From contig CDMY01000358.1 in the NCBI GenBank assembly GCA_001179505.1, positions 1 to 30,183 on the forward strand: a stretch of 30,183 nt of DNA, given 5' to 3'. The notes under the pieces are model-generated. The model had not been told where the DNA came from. It was given only the letters and a program-made list of their open reading frames with translations, and made no database searches. Positions within the stretch are counted from its first letter, which is position 1, and each line of letters begins with the position of its first letter. The position numbers and the translations under genes are program-made. Of this stretch, positions 9,801-20,900 are shown one piece after another. The DNA is from Vitrella brassicaformis. Lineage: Eukaryota; Sar; Vitrellaceae.

Positions 9801-11559
9801 TCACCCCCCTTGCTGTTCTGACCCCCCCTCCCCCTCCCCCTCTCCCAGCAGCTGCAGCCGACGCAGCAGCTTGAACAATATGACAGACGCCTTGAGCTGC
9901 GCACCGCTTTTCATCCACAGCTTCAGCTTCACCGTGGCGTCTCCATCCTGTCGCCCACCACCATTGCAAGCATTCGTCGTCTGCCTTCCCTCCGCCGCCC
10001 CCTCCAATGGCCCAGCTCGAGATGGAGATGGAGACAGGCGACATGCTCTGAAAATCGGTAAGTGCTGCGGGTCACAGAGGCCCTCCCCATGTTTGGAGCC
10101 GCCGGGCTTGTTCTTCTTCTGCCGACCCGAGGCACTCTTGTTCATGGCTGCCTGGTCGTCAGGGGGGATGGAATGGGACAGGACACTAATTGCGGCCATG
10201 TCTTCGTACAGCAGCAGTCCCTCGTGGGCCGGCAGGGTTGCCTCGAAGGTGAGACAGAAGGGGTGGCTTCTCAACGGAGGCGCCGAGCCACCGTCCTCCG
10301 ACGACGGCAGTCCCTCATCAGCCGACGTCCCTGTCAAGTCCAGGTGGTAATTGAGGGACTTGATAGGGCCGAAGTCGAAGAGACATCGGGTGAGGCACAC
10401 CTGCGGCACGCGGAGAGTTCCGAGTGTCTTTCGGCCGCACTCCTCAGGCTGGTTCGCATTGCTTGTCTTGAGGTCAAGCGGCGGGACTCTAAAGTTCGCA
10501 CCTCCACTTTTAGCACCACCATTTGCCGTCGTCTTGTCATCAACTTTGGATTCTCCCTCTCCCTTGATGGAGTCGATCACACCGCTCAGGTCAAGATGGC
10601 ATGGGTGCAGGATGACCTCCACGGCAGTGAGCGTGACTTTGAAGAGCGACGGCGACGTCACGTCGCCCCAGGACGTCTCCAGCACAGCGACGACATTCAC
10701 AAGCTGGATACCAGAGAGAAACCGATTTGCCACGACCTCAGGGGGGCCACCGAGCAACGACCGCGGAGACGCTTGGGTGTCTGCCGCAGAGGGAAGACAT
10801 GGTTTGCAAAGGGGGATGCATGAGTCATCTGTACGCCTTACGTGTACCTGCTGATATCACAGCTGGTCCGGGGCAAGCCGTGGGTGGGGCCCGCTTGAAG
10901 GCCTTGGCTACCTGCTTGTCCTGCAGAGAGGCATGCAGGACAGGACAGACAGCACAAAAGGGGAGGAAAGAGACAGTGACTGCGGATGGACACTGTAGAC
11001 AGAAGTGGGCCTGTCTTGTCTTCCTACGTACTTCAAGTAGGCATTGAATGAGCTTGGCCTCATAGGCCTCAAACGACGCCCTGTTGGTGAAGGCCTGTAC
11101 GACCAAGAAAGGAGACGAAGAAAAAACAACGAGGAGGAATGAGGATTGACGGCATCACCCCGGGCCGCCTGGCTGCCTGCCTCCCGTGTGCACGGCATGT
11201 CCGCCCACCTCCTTTGGCCCTCTTGGCGTGCGCGGCGTCTGTGCGGGTGAGGAAAGGAAGATGGGCGAGTCTGCTCCTCCGCTCCTGCACGTGCATGTCG
11301 CTCCACACCCATACAGGACGATGCCCATGAGCCGCTGCATGAAGGGAAGCGGAGCCGCCTGTTGTGGCTCCACGGGCAGCTGTCGCACTGTCGGTCCACG
11401 AGGCTGCACGTGGCCTGCATCCGTCGTGACTCTGAGAGAGGGGAACGGAAGAAGGATGCACTCAGAGCAGTTGCCACGGAGTGAGCCATCGTGCCCTCAC
11501 AAGGCTTACAGAACGATCTCATGGTCGTCGAATGTGAAAGCTGCTTCCGACGCGAACAT
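9801..11559 (-). CDS. Unrecognised protein, at least five exons
   Basis: Exons: 11559-11510 (start ATG, MFASEAAFTFDDHEIVL), 11431 to about 11309, 11094-11032, 10920-10848, 10780-9801. Joins 1-2, 3-4 and 4-5 agree in phase. Join 2-3 does not, so a small exon is missing or the exon-2 donor is misplaced. Conserved-looking stretches are PLPFMQRLMGIVLYG, RASFEAYEAKLIQCLLE and FLSGIQLVNVVAVLETSWGD, followed by LFKVTLTAVEVILHPCHLDL. The last exon becomes low complexity with short beta-like stretches (ATVKLKLWMKSG) and ends EGEGEGGSEQQGG. No signal peptide or membrane segment is evident. I do not recognise the family; the hydrophobic strand pattern would suit a beta-sandwich, which is only a guess. 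Confidence 0.65.
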
Positions 11560-11981
11560 CGCTGAAGACTGGGGGCCTTCTTGGCCGGCGAGGCTGCCCC
11601 TGACGCCTCTCACAGCTTACGCAGCTCACAAGTCTGATCTCCCGTACGTATCTGTCCACACCAACACGAAAGGCGCCACATGAAGGTCTGTCTGATCTCG
11701 CCCGCACTCCGGAAAAAAGACACACATAGCATAGAGCCACTCAGCCAGGTCGACACACAACACACATCCGATTGACGCGCGGCCGAAGCGCTTCCGCTGA
11801 CTTGACTAACAAACAAACACACCTCCCGCACATACGAGGAAACAACACACACCACACCCACGGGACCACCGCGGCCGCAGACACACTGGCACACGTGAGG
11901 AAAAAACACACATCGAGTACGGACGGACGTATGGACACTAATAAATGCATATTCACCACCACGAGAGATCAGATCAGTCAT
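11560..11981. other. Intergenic spacer between two minus-strand genes
   Basis: It lies between the stop of the LNR/TLDc gene and the start of the unrecognised minus-strand gene, so it should hold the promoter of the latter. It contains CA-rich low-complexity sequence on the plus strand and no recognisable coding segment or regulatory motif. Confidence 0.5.
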
Positions 11982-12949
11982 TTATGTCACACGGAGCACG
12001 AGCATCTCATCGGCCTTGTATGTGTCGTGTCCGGCCAGGAGGGCGGAGTTGTTGTATCCCCGCACCCCGCTATAGCCATCAGGCACGTCGGGGGCCTTGA
12101 TGAACTGCATCATCGAATCGAGACCAACGCTGCTCTGCAGACACACAGACAGACAGACAGACAGACAGACGGACAGGCAGGCAGGCAGCAGCAGCACACA
12201 TGAGAGACGGCGTGCAGTGGATCTGTCCATTTATCTCCCCTTAATTGCGTGGAGTCAGTCATGTGTACGTACATCGGTATCGTTGTCCGGCGTCCATCCG
12301 ATGCTGAGGTACTGCATGTAGGATATGACCAGGTGCGCGACGCCCCACCAAAGGGGCGCCCTAGCTGACCCACGACGTGACACAGACACGCCCTGCATGT
12401 TCACTGCACACACACACCAAAAAGCAGACACATCACATACATGACACACAGACAGACAGAAGGTCGTGTGAAGGTGCGCTCTCTATACCCACCGTCTCCG
12501 ATCGGCATTCTTGTGGGCGCATCGAAGTGGCCTTCGAGTGAGAAGAAGCACATCGGACAATCGAAGGCGATGTAGTCCTGTTCGACAGGATGCTCAGCAG
12601 GCAGCCGCAAACCGCAGTCCAGGAAGCAGCCGAAAGTGTAGCGGTCTTTCCATATCACCAACACCAGACCACCTACGTCAACACGTGAATGTACGTATCG
12701 CACTGCTGGGAGTCTACAATTAATCAATTCGCCACTTACACGTACCTGCGCCGTCGACGACTTTGTCGACAAAGTCGTCGTAAGACCAGGCTTCACTAGT
12801 GCCGCTGCAGTGCACGGCACACAAACGGATGTCTGTTGTTCGATGCTTGTACGCACGTACGTGTAGAGGAGCTGCAGCGACGTGCCTTGGCCAATCCAGT
12901 CCGTCAGCACAGCCTCCTGCTCAGCTGTCAGCATGGGTGTGGGGGACGC
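11982..12949 (-). other. TLDc domain region
   Basis: Five exons carry the TLDc fold in order: EQEAVLTDWIGQGTSLQLLY, then GTSEAWSYDDFVDKVVDG, then VLVIWKDRYTFGCFLDCGLR, then a linker and helix, then ADEMLVLRV at the extreme C terminus. The hallmark acidic pair before the last strand (ADEM) and the FSLEGHF strand are present. The length, about 175 residues, is normal for the family. Confidence 0.8.
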
Positions 12950-14318
12950 CTGCACATACACACGCAGAGCGGACGGATCGCGAAGCCGAGGCTTCAATTG
13001 AGGAATTGATGATGGCTGTTCGATGCAGGTAGGTAGGTATGCAAGCATCGGTTGCTCGCCTACTCACTGGTGTTGGTGGTGGCTGTGTGGTGACTGACGG
13101 ATCTGCATGGATACGCAAGATAATAAGCAAGACAAGACATATGATGTGCATTCTTTATTGCGCTCCCTGTACGATCGGATGGATGGCCACCCATGCACCT
13201 TAATTACCTTTCTCGACGCACTGAGGCACGCCTTTCTCAGCTCCCTCCTCGCGATGCACCTGCATATATGACACGGGCATGTGTGTAGGCAGGCGAATAG
13301 GCTTTTCACAGACACCCATAGAGTCGCACTGACTGTCGGCATGGGTGCATACCTGACAGTCATGATCCTGGGGGCATTCGTGGTCCAAACACAGACTCTC
13401 ACATCGCCCAAACGAGGTGCCGTCGTGATTTACGCAGGTTTCATTCCACAGACAATACGGGGACAGGTCGTTGCAATAAAGGCCTACACACACACACGCA
13501 CAAACGCAGATCCATCCCATCCACCCATGCCTCAACCTGTCTGTCGGGCGTCGGGCGTGAGGCGTGTGTTCACTACACTACGTGTGGATGTATGGCCATC
13601 CGACCTGGATCACAATCTCCTCCGTCGAACTCACACGCATAACTGTAGCACTCCAAGTCACACTCCTCGTCCTTCCAGTACCCCCTCTCACGACACACGC
13701 CATGACACGTCGACGGCATCTCAGCACCTGCAGGCATAACAAGACAGACAGGCCCGACACGGAGAACACTCATTCTTGCTGGCACCGATCGGCCCGCCAG
13801 CTAGGCACCTTACCTTTCTCGACGCACTTAGGCACGCCCTTCTCAGCTCCTTCCTCGCGATGCACCTGCATATATGACACGGGCATGAACGAATGAATGA
13901 ATGAATAGATTGCTTCTCACATATACACATACACACAAAGGCTGATTGGTTGTCTGTCGGTGTGCGTACATGACACTCGTGGTTTGGCTGTGAGCATTCA
14001 GTGCCCAGACATAGGCTCTCACATCGACCGTTGACACACGTTTCGTTCCACAGGCAGTAGGGGGACACATCATTACAAGAAGCCCCCTGCAGTGCACGCA
14101 CACACACCCCACGTATGGCGTGTGTTCACTACGTGTGAATGGACCATCATGGATGAAGTGAATGTGTCAAACTAGAAAAGCGAACGCATCATCGAGCGTC
14201 ATACCTGTGCAGTCTCCTCCGTCGAAGCCACACGCATAGTTGTTACACTCAAAGTCACAGAGGCCATCCTTCCAGTAGTTCTCCTCACGACACACACCGT
14301 CACACGTCGACGGCATCT
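11982..14318 (-). CDS. LNR (Notch-type) cysteine-rich protein with C-terminal TLDc domain, 5' end missing
   Basis: Exons recognised: 14318-14205, 14086-13970, 13865-13814, 13727-13605, 13483-13353, 13259-13208, 13102-13068, 12949-12861, 12804-12746, 12672-12493, 12403-12273, 12134-11982. Nearly all phases agree. Two tandem cassettes each encode an LNR-like module (pattern ending DGGDC), a cysteine-rich EGF-like stretch (CNDVSPYCLWNETCV and CNDLSPYCLWNETCV) and a short VHREEGAEKGVP exon. A proline-rich hinge (DPSVTTQPPPTP) leads to a TLDc domain with YDDFVDKVVDGAG, LVIWKDRYTFGCFLDCGL, CFFSLEGHF and the terminal ADEMLVLRV. TLDc proteins are usually intracellular and linked to oxidation resistance or V-ATPase; coupling to disulfide-rich modules is unusual. 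The phase between the first two exons fails by one base at a G run (14086-14090). First exon and any signal peptide were not located. Confidence 0.8.
12755..12780. repeat. 26-bp perfect palindrome inside a TLDc exon
   Basis: CGACGACTTTGTC at 12755-12767 is the exact reverse complement of 12768-12780, with no loop. It lies within the exon 12804-12746 and encodes YDDFVDKVVD on the minus strand, a conserved TLDc stretch, so the palindrome may be a by-product of codon choice (GAC/GTC codons). Confidence 0.9.
13208..13727 (-). repeat. LNR/EGF-like cassette 2
   Basis: Three exons: 13727-13605 (MPSTCHGVCRERGYWKDE, then CDLECYSYACEFDGGDC), 13483-13353 and 13259-13208. The last exon is 52 nt in both cassettes and nearly identical in sequence. 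The cassette is about 520 bp; the middle exon is longer than in cassette 1 because of an HDGTSFG-type insertion. Confidence 0.8.
13814..14318 (-). repeat. LNR/EGF-like cassette 1
   Basis: Three exons: 14318-14205 (LNR-like: MPSTCDGVCREENYWKDG, then CDFECNNYACGFDGGDC), 14086-13970 (cysteine-rich) and 13865-13814. It is paralogous, including intron positions and a shared intron end (catatatgcag-type), to the cassette at 13208-13727. The cassette is about 505 bp long. Confidence 0.8.
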
Positions 14319-14928
14319 CTGCAACAAGCAAAGCAAAGCACAACACTTGAGCCAGCCTGCTTTGTGATGTATCTTCCGGCTAGCTTGCCATCTGCCGATT
14401 CTTCGCCTTGCCTTCGCCTGACAGTGTGCCTGAGTGATCGGCTGGCCTTTCTCCTTCCCTCGGTGTACATGCTGAGCAACGCAGCCTCCATCAACAAGAA
14501 ACACGACCAGGTGGTGCCAGATCTCATGCCTATCACACTTGACTGCGCCGACTACACCCAAAACGGGGAATAGACAGCGAGATCCTAGTGTGCCGGCGCT
14601 CCCTCGGCCCCATGAGCTTAGCTCGCGAACTGCGTCCCCAGTTTCCCTTCACTCCCGCCCCGAGTCCCCCAGCAGGATGCGAAGACCTATGGTATCGGCG
14701 CTGGGCATTTGCTGAAAACATCCATCCACTGGCAGGGACTCCGAGTTGCCTGCAGGCGGCACTGCACAGGCCAACAGGTCGGGTGTGCCCAACACCTGCA
14801 GCTTTATGCAATGGGAGGATAGGATGTCTTGTCTGTTGGTGACACCCACCCATTTGCACTGCCATGCATCCACCTTATATATATTGGGGTCTGTCTGTGC
14901 ACATTTGTTCGTTGTGTGTCGTGTCAGG
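14319..14928. other. Divergent intergenic region with unplaced 5' exons
   Basis: It separates the first recognised exon of the minus-strand LNR/TLDc gene from the start of the plus-strand sushi-Hint gene. It must contain the start of the former. A minus-strand candidate first exon begins near 14527 (MRSGTTWSCFLLMEAALLSM), and another candidate exon lies at about 14806-14655 with an acceptor CTGCAG, but neither joins in phase with confidence. No promoter motif was recognised. Confidence 0.4.
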
Positions 14929-17900
14929 ATGGAGCACGTGGGCATCTCTTTCCCTGCTCTCTGTTTGGTCATTGCGCAGCTGCTGTGCTTTGTGCATGCG
15001 ACCGCCACGGGCATCTCATCGCAGTTGGCGAGATGGCGACGACCCCAACTGCAAGGTGTTGCGTGTGGAGGCGTTCACTCTGGTGGTGCCGCACCCGGCC
15101 GAGACGAGCGGCACCGACCTCCCTTACACATGGGTCGACACCGCACTCGGCAAGGACGAATAGCTCATATTCGATGGGGAGAGCCACCCCCCGGCACTCA
15201 AGCTGAGGTCGGCCGGAGTGAACAAAAGAAAGCACCTCACTGAGCACAAAGTGTGCATGTCCTGCCTGCCCTGCAGGGGTGACAAGCATTCGGGTCAGGT
15301 CATGTGGCTGACGTTCAACCATGGCTCCTACTTCATCACCCCCAAGATAGCCGCCGGTCGCCTGTGCCCCCTCCTGCTCGAAGACCCGCAGGCCTCCTTC
15401 TCTCTCTCCTTTCACATCGCCATCGACAAACCCCCCCAGCCGGGCGATATGTACACCCTTTTCCAACACGAGAGCGGCGTCCGCTTCGGCTTCATGACCG
15501 CCTATGACCACGACGGCGACCCCGACCCCGATCAGGTGTTCATCGGCTTTTTGCCGGCCGAGGGCATCCACAAACACACACCCAGAAGGTACAAGCAGCC
15601 GGCCGAGAATGCGACGAAGGGAATTGACACAGAGGCTCTTGAAGAGGAGGACAAAAAGAGGGCGGCCAAGGAGAGTGAGTCTGGGGCCGCAGAAGGAGAG
15701 GTGTCGCTGCTGCAGCAGCTGTGGCACCAGGAACCGACCCCCACCGACGACAGCAACAACAACAACAAGACGGACGCTGAGAAGGCTGCAGAGGAAGAGC
15801 AAGCCACTGTCGAGGCCGAGGAGATCATCAAGCTGCCGCCGACGGGCTACCAGCGGCCCGAGAGCATGATCCCCATCTGCTGGCGGCAGGCAGAGGGCAA
15901 CATCTACACACTGGCCGTGTCGGGGGGCACCTTCAGGCTCTACCGAATGGGTTTCCCTCTGATGGACCCCGCTCCCCTGCCGTACCTCACTGCCGACCTG
16001 CTGTCCCGGGCCGCCCCCATCACACTGGGGTGCGACATGCACGGCAGAAACTGCTTCAAGGGTCGGTGGGTCACGCGAGAAGAAATCGGATTCGAATCCC
16101 CTCCCTGATCGCATTCATGTTTGTGGTGGGAAGTTTGGTGGCCTGGCCGCTGTGGGGTGTGTGTGTGGTTACTTCAGGCAGCATGCGGATGTTTCATTAC
16201 AGCAACATCGGCAACACTACAGCAGAATCAAATGAAGATGCCGTCGTCAACTTCTTCGATCTGCTCGGTCGGTCGGCGCTGCCCTGTGTGGCACCACAAG
16301 GAAGCAGGACAACGGCAGGCGTATACAGAACACAGACATTTGGTGTGTGTGTGTGTGTGCGTGAATGCACTGCAGCCTTGTCTCATCGTTGCGGCAATGG
16401 TCAAGTGGACAACGGTGTGGAGGAGTGTGACGTACAGGCGGACCCTGACGGGTGCTCGTGCAGCTGCAGAAGTGTGTAGCAATGCATCCACACACACACA
16501 CACACACACACATCTGATCTGTCCATTTGCTGTCCTCCCGTCCTGTGTGTGCAGTGAAGTGCCCCCCCTACTTTGGCCTGTTGCAGCAGCAAAATGTCGA
16601 GAAGCGGTGGCTGGCCTCCCTGCCAGACATCGTTGGGGCGCCCATCTCTGAAAAGTACCTGCACCGCGGCTTCGACCACAACAACAGGGTGTCACTGTAC
16701 TGCAAGAACGAGCGGACCCTGAACATCCAGGGCACACCAGGGCCCGACATAGTGACCTACCACGGCGACCTCCCCAATGGGATGGACATGGTCCTGTGCG
16801 GCCACCAGCGCTCGGGCAACTGGACCCCACCCACCATGGACTGCTGGCGTAAGCAAGCAGAAATTGATGTGATGGCTGCAAGTCACTCGTCTGTCTTGAT
16901 GCATCTCTACGTGTGTGGCTGTCTCATTCACTCATTCGGCAGAGGATTGCGATCCGACACAGGAGTCATGGTGGAATGACACCAATGTTGCGGGCGGCAG
17001 CAAGCTGCATCTGGTGGTGCCCCCGCGGCCCACGCGCATCCGGTCTGGCGAAATCATTCGGATGGAGTGCGCCCCCCACAACCCGGTTCCCAAGGGCATG
17101 GACACGTACGAGGTGCTCTTCTGCAACGACGGATTCATCGACCCACTCGGCCTGCCTTGCAAAAGTAAGTCAAGTCAGTGTATAACACACAGAAGACACA
17201 AAGCGACACACACAAGTACACTGCCGGCCGACCGATACGTTGTCTGTCTGCCACATAGGCACGTGCCCGCGAGACATCCTGATGCCGCCCTTCTACAAGC
17301 GTCCAGTGCTCGAGCGCAAGTATGTGGTTGAGGGTGAGGGCTACCAGGACCGGGCCAGGCGCATTGTGACGTGCAAGGACGGCTACGCTGCCGCCAAGGG
17401 CTCGCCATTCGAGAAGGGCGTGCAGGAGAGCGAGTGCATCGACGCAACTGGCAGAAGCTCCTGCTCGAATGCAGAGGTACCTCGACACCGCGGGGACGGA
17501 CCCCTGTACGTATGTGATGTGCGTGCAGGTATGTGTCCGCCGTTCCACATTCCCAGCGCGATAGCCCACCGGTATGTGACGGAGCCCCCGATGGGCCAGG
17601 AGGACCGGCGCTCGGGGGCCACCGTCACAGTCAGCTGTCTGGAGCCATTCAAGGTGCCCGAGGGGCAGTGGGAGCCCCAGACCGTCAGATGCACATGCTA
17701 CGGCACACCAGAGGAATGCGAAGACAATGACGAGCTCTGGCAGTGGTCAGGTCAGTCAGTGGATGACATGACATGACGGAACGAATCTACGTCTGTGTTG
17801 TGTGTCTCCACTCCATGTGTTGGTGTGGTCATGCCATGCCATCTTACAGACTTTTTGCTCGAGTGTGCGGGGAAGTGCCCGCCCTACAAGCCCGCCGAGG

Positions 17901-20900
17901 CGGGCTACCAAGTGCAGTACTTCAACGTGCCCGAGAACGTGTACGAGGTGACGAGCGTTGACTTCAACGAGCAGATAGGCCTGTCGTGTGACGTCTCCAA
18001 GGGGTACGGGCCGCACGTCAAGGCCGACAGGCAGGCAGGCAGAGATGCTCAAGTGCCTCGGAGACAAGTACACCATCAAGGGACTCGTCTGCTACAGTCA
18101 GACACACACACACCGCTACACACACCGCTACACACACCGGCCACTCACGTCACGTTTGGTGTATGTATCTGGTCTGGCAGGGCTGTGTTACCACCCGCCG
18201 GACATTCCTCCCGAGGGTTTCACAGTAGAGGTTCAGGGCGACCTGCAGGCGCCCTATCGGCACGGCAGCGAGCGGATCCTCACGTGCACCCAGGGGTACT
18301 CCGTGGAGGACGAGTCCAACATGCCCGCCAAAGACACTCTCCTCTGCAGCAACGGCATGTGGACAGAACGACAGCTCTCATGCAGAGGTAGGGACTCGGG
18401 GGGGGGGGGGGGGNNNNNNNNNNNNNNNNNNNNNNNNNNNNNNNNNNNNNNNNNNNNNNNNNNNNNNNNNNNNNNNNNNNNNNNNNNNNNNNNNNNNNNN
18501 NNNNNNNNNNNNNNNNNNNNNNNNNNNNNNNNNNNNNNNNNNNNNNNNNNNNNNNNNNNNNNNNNNNNNNNNNNNNNNNNNNNNNNNNNNNNNNNNNNNN
18601 NNNNNNNNNNNNNNNNNNNNNNNNNNNNNNNNNNNNNNNNNNNNNNNNNNNNNNNNNNNNNNNNNNNNNNNNNNNNNNNNNNNNNNNNNNNNNNNNNNNN
18701 NNNNNNNNNNNNNGGGATGCAAGTGCTCCCTCGCCACACATGCCGCTGTCTTGTTCTGTTCTCTATCCATCAGCTGACTGCCCGGCGCCCGAGAGGGTCC
18801 CTCCGGCGTTCAAGACGATGCCGATGAGTCAGGATGAGTTGGCGGCCAAGCCCAAGCACAAGCACGGCGACGAGATCCGCGTGGTGTGCATCCAGGACGG
18901 CGAGGAGCAGGTGCTCAAATGCCAAGACGGCAAGTGATCCGAGCTGGCACTGCAGTGCCAAGGTCGGGGCGGTCAGTCGGCACGCAACACAAACAGGTGT
19001 GTGTCTCTGTGTCTTTCCGTTGACAGCAAACTGTCCGGTGTTGGCGCTTTCCCTGCCGCCCACACACAAGGGTGAGGCCCCTTTGACTGTGGAGGACGTC
19101 TACCGCGCCGAGCCGGACATCGCCTTGTCGTCGGAGATGAAGCACGCCAGCACAGTGGCCATCCGGTGCAACAGGGAGATGCACTTCCACACCGTCAGTG
19201 GCGGCAAGGAGGACACACTCACTTGCAACGACGGCAAATGGTCGCTACAAATGCTCGTCTGCGGCAGTAAGCCAGCCAGACAGCCAGCCAGCCAGCCGGG
19301 CAGGGGAGACAAGACAAGACAAGACACACAGAACAGACGGCATCACATGAACCCTGTTGGCTGCATCCATCCATCCATCAATCCATTTATCCATCAGGGG
19401 ACTGCCGCGAGCTGCCTTCGTACCTGATGAACGAGGCCTACATCATCACGTCGATCTCGGTGCGCGCCGCCACTCTCGACCCACACCACTTCCCAGAGAT
19501 CCGCAAGCTGCCCAGTGAGTCCGCCGAGCTCACAGTCACAGACGCCACCGAGCTGTCGGCCCTCATCAACGCGGGCAGCCACCCGCACGGCACCAAGGTC
19601 AATGTCAAGTGCAATGTGGAGCATGGCTATGTCCCCGGCAAGGGGTCCATTGAGGAGAGGGGGAGGGAGGAGACCTTCATGTGTGACAGGGGCATCTACT
19701 CGGACCTGCCCATCAGATGCCACAGTAAGTCCGGTGGTTAGAAACACGGACAGACACATCATGACGTGATTGGATCTTTGTGGTGTGCCCGTGACTCCGC
19801 TCCCAGGTCCGTGTGGCAAGCTGCCGCCCTTCACGCCGCACCCTGAGCTCTATCGGCTGCGCCCCATCCCGAACGGCACAGTGGATGACCCACGCAACAC
19901 GTGGCACGGCGCACAGATCGAGGTCAAGTGTGACAAGGCCCAGGGCGCCGTCGGCATATCCGAGGGATTCGACGGCGCTGTCACCGTCTGCACCAACGGC
20001 ACGTGGACGCCATTCCCACCACTTGTCAAATGCGAAAGTCAGCAGGGGAGCCACTGAGCGAAGGAGTTGAGTTACATAGACAGGAAGGATGTGTGTGTGT
20101 GTGTGTGTGTGTGTCGACGATCCATCCCATCCAGTTCCCTGCAAGACGTATGTGCCGCCCGAGGGCATGGTGGTGGTGAGCAAGCCCACCCCGAAGGCGC
20201 CAGTCCCGCACGGTACGCAGATAGTGGTCCGTTGTCTGACGGAGAAGGGCTACTACAACAACACGGGCAGCGGCGAGCAGAGCACGGTCATGTGCAGCAA
20301 CGGAGAATACACCACCAGCGGACTCTTCTGCCACCGTACGTAATGCATTCAATGCCAGCTCCCCCAACACACACACCCGACCCACACGTCTTCCTTCTCC
20401 TTTCTCAGGTCAGTGCAAGGATCTGCAGACGGTGTTGGATCCGGTCCGCTACAACTACAGGATCGTCGAGTCGCTCGATGACATCGACAACCAGACGGCA
20501 TGCTCGGGACACTCTGTGGACGTCTTCAGGCAGGCGGAGACCCGCGAGGCTCAGCTCGCTCTCAGCGCATACCCCAGACATGGATCCTGCGTCAAATTCG
20601 GGTGCGTCCACACCACCACCATACGAACGAATATATGTCACTCTTGTGTGTGTGTGTGTGCGTGTGTGCATTGCAGGTGCCGCACGTCGTTTAGTCCAGA
20701 CGTGGCCCCCCATTTCTGGCGTCGCATGTCGTGTGGGCGGCCGTCGAAGGGCCCCGATGGCTGGAAGACAGACAACTTCGGCACGCCCGACTGCGACGCC
20801 CTCAGGTGTGTCGACGGATACTGGACACCGCCAGCCTTCCAGTGTGTCGGTACGCTACCCAACCAAACCAACCACAGACACACAAAGGATGGGAAGAGCC

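Noticed and set aside
10062-10823. Plus-strand open frame of 253 aa
   Set aside because: Antisense to the long last exon of the minus-strand gene, which has matching splice phases upstream.
12139-12175. CRISPR-like direct repeats
   Set aside because: Uninterrupted tetranucleotide microsatellite without spacers, inside a eukaryotic intron.
14364-14573. Small plus-strand protein of 69 aa
   Set aside because: Low coding texture, and it overlaps the region that should hold the start of the minus-strand LNR gene.
14588-14842. Plus-strand open frame upstream of the giant gene
   Set aside because: No domain, no clean donor, and no phase agreement with the signal-peptide exon.
18935-18937. TGA read as tryptophan throughout this genome
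   Set aside because: Gene models here end at TGA (5911-5913, 9526-9528, 26448-26450 and the coiled-coil gene at 26769-26771), so TGA works as a stop in this nuclear DNA.
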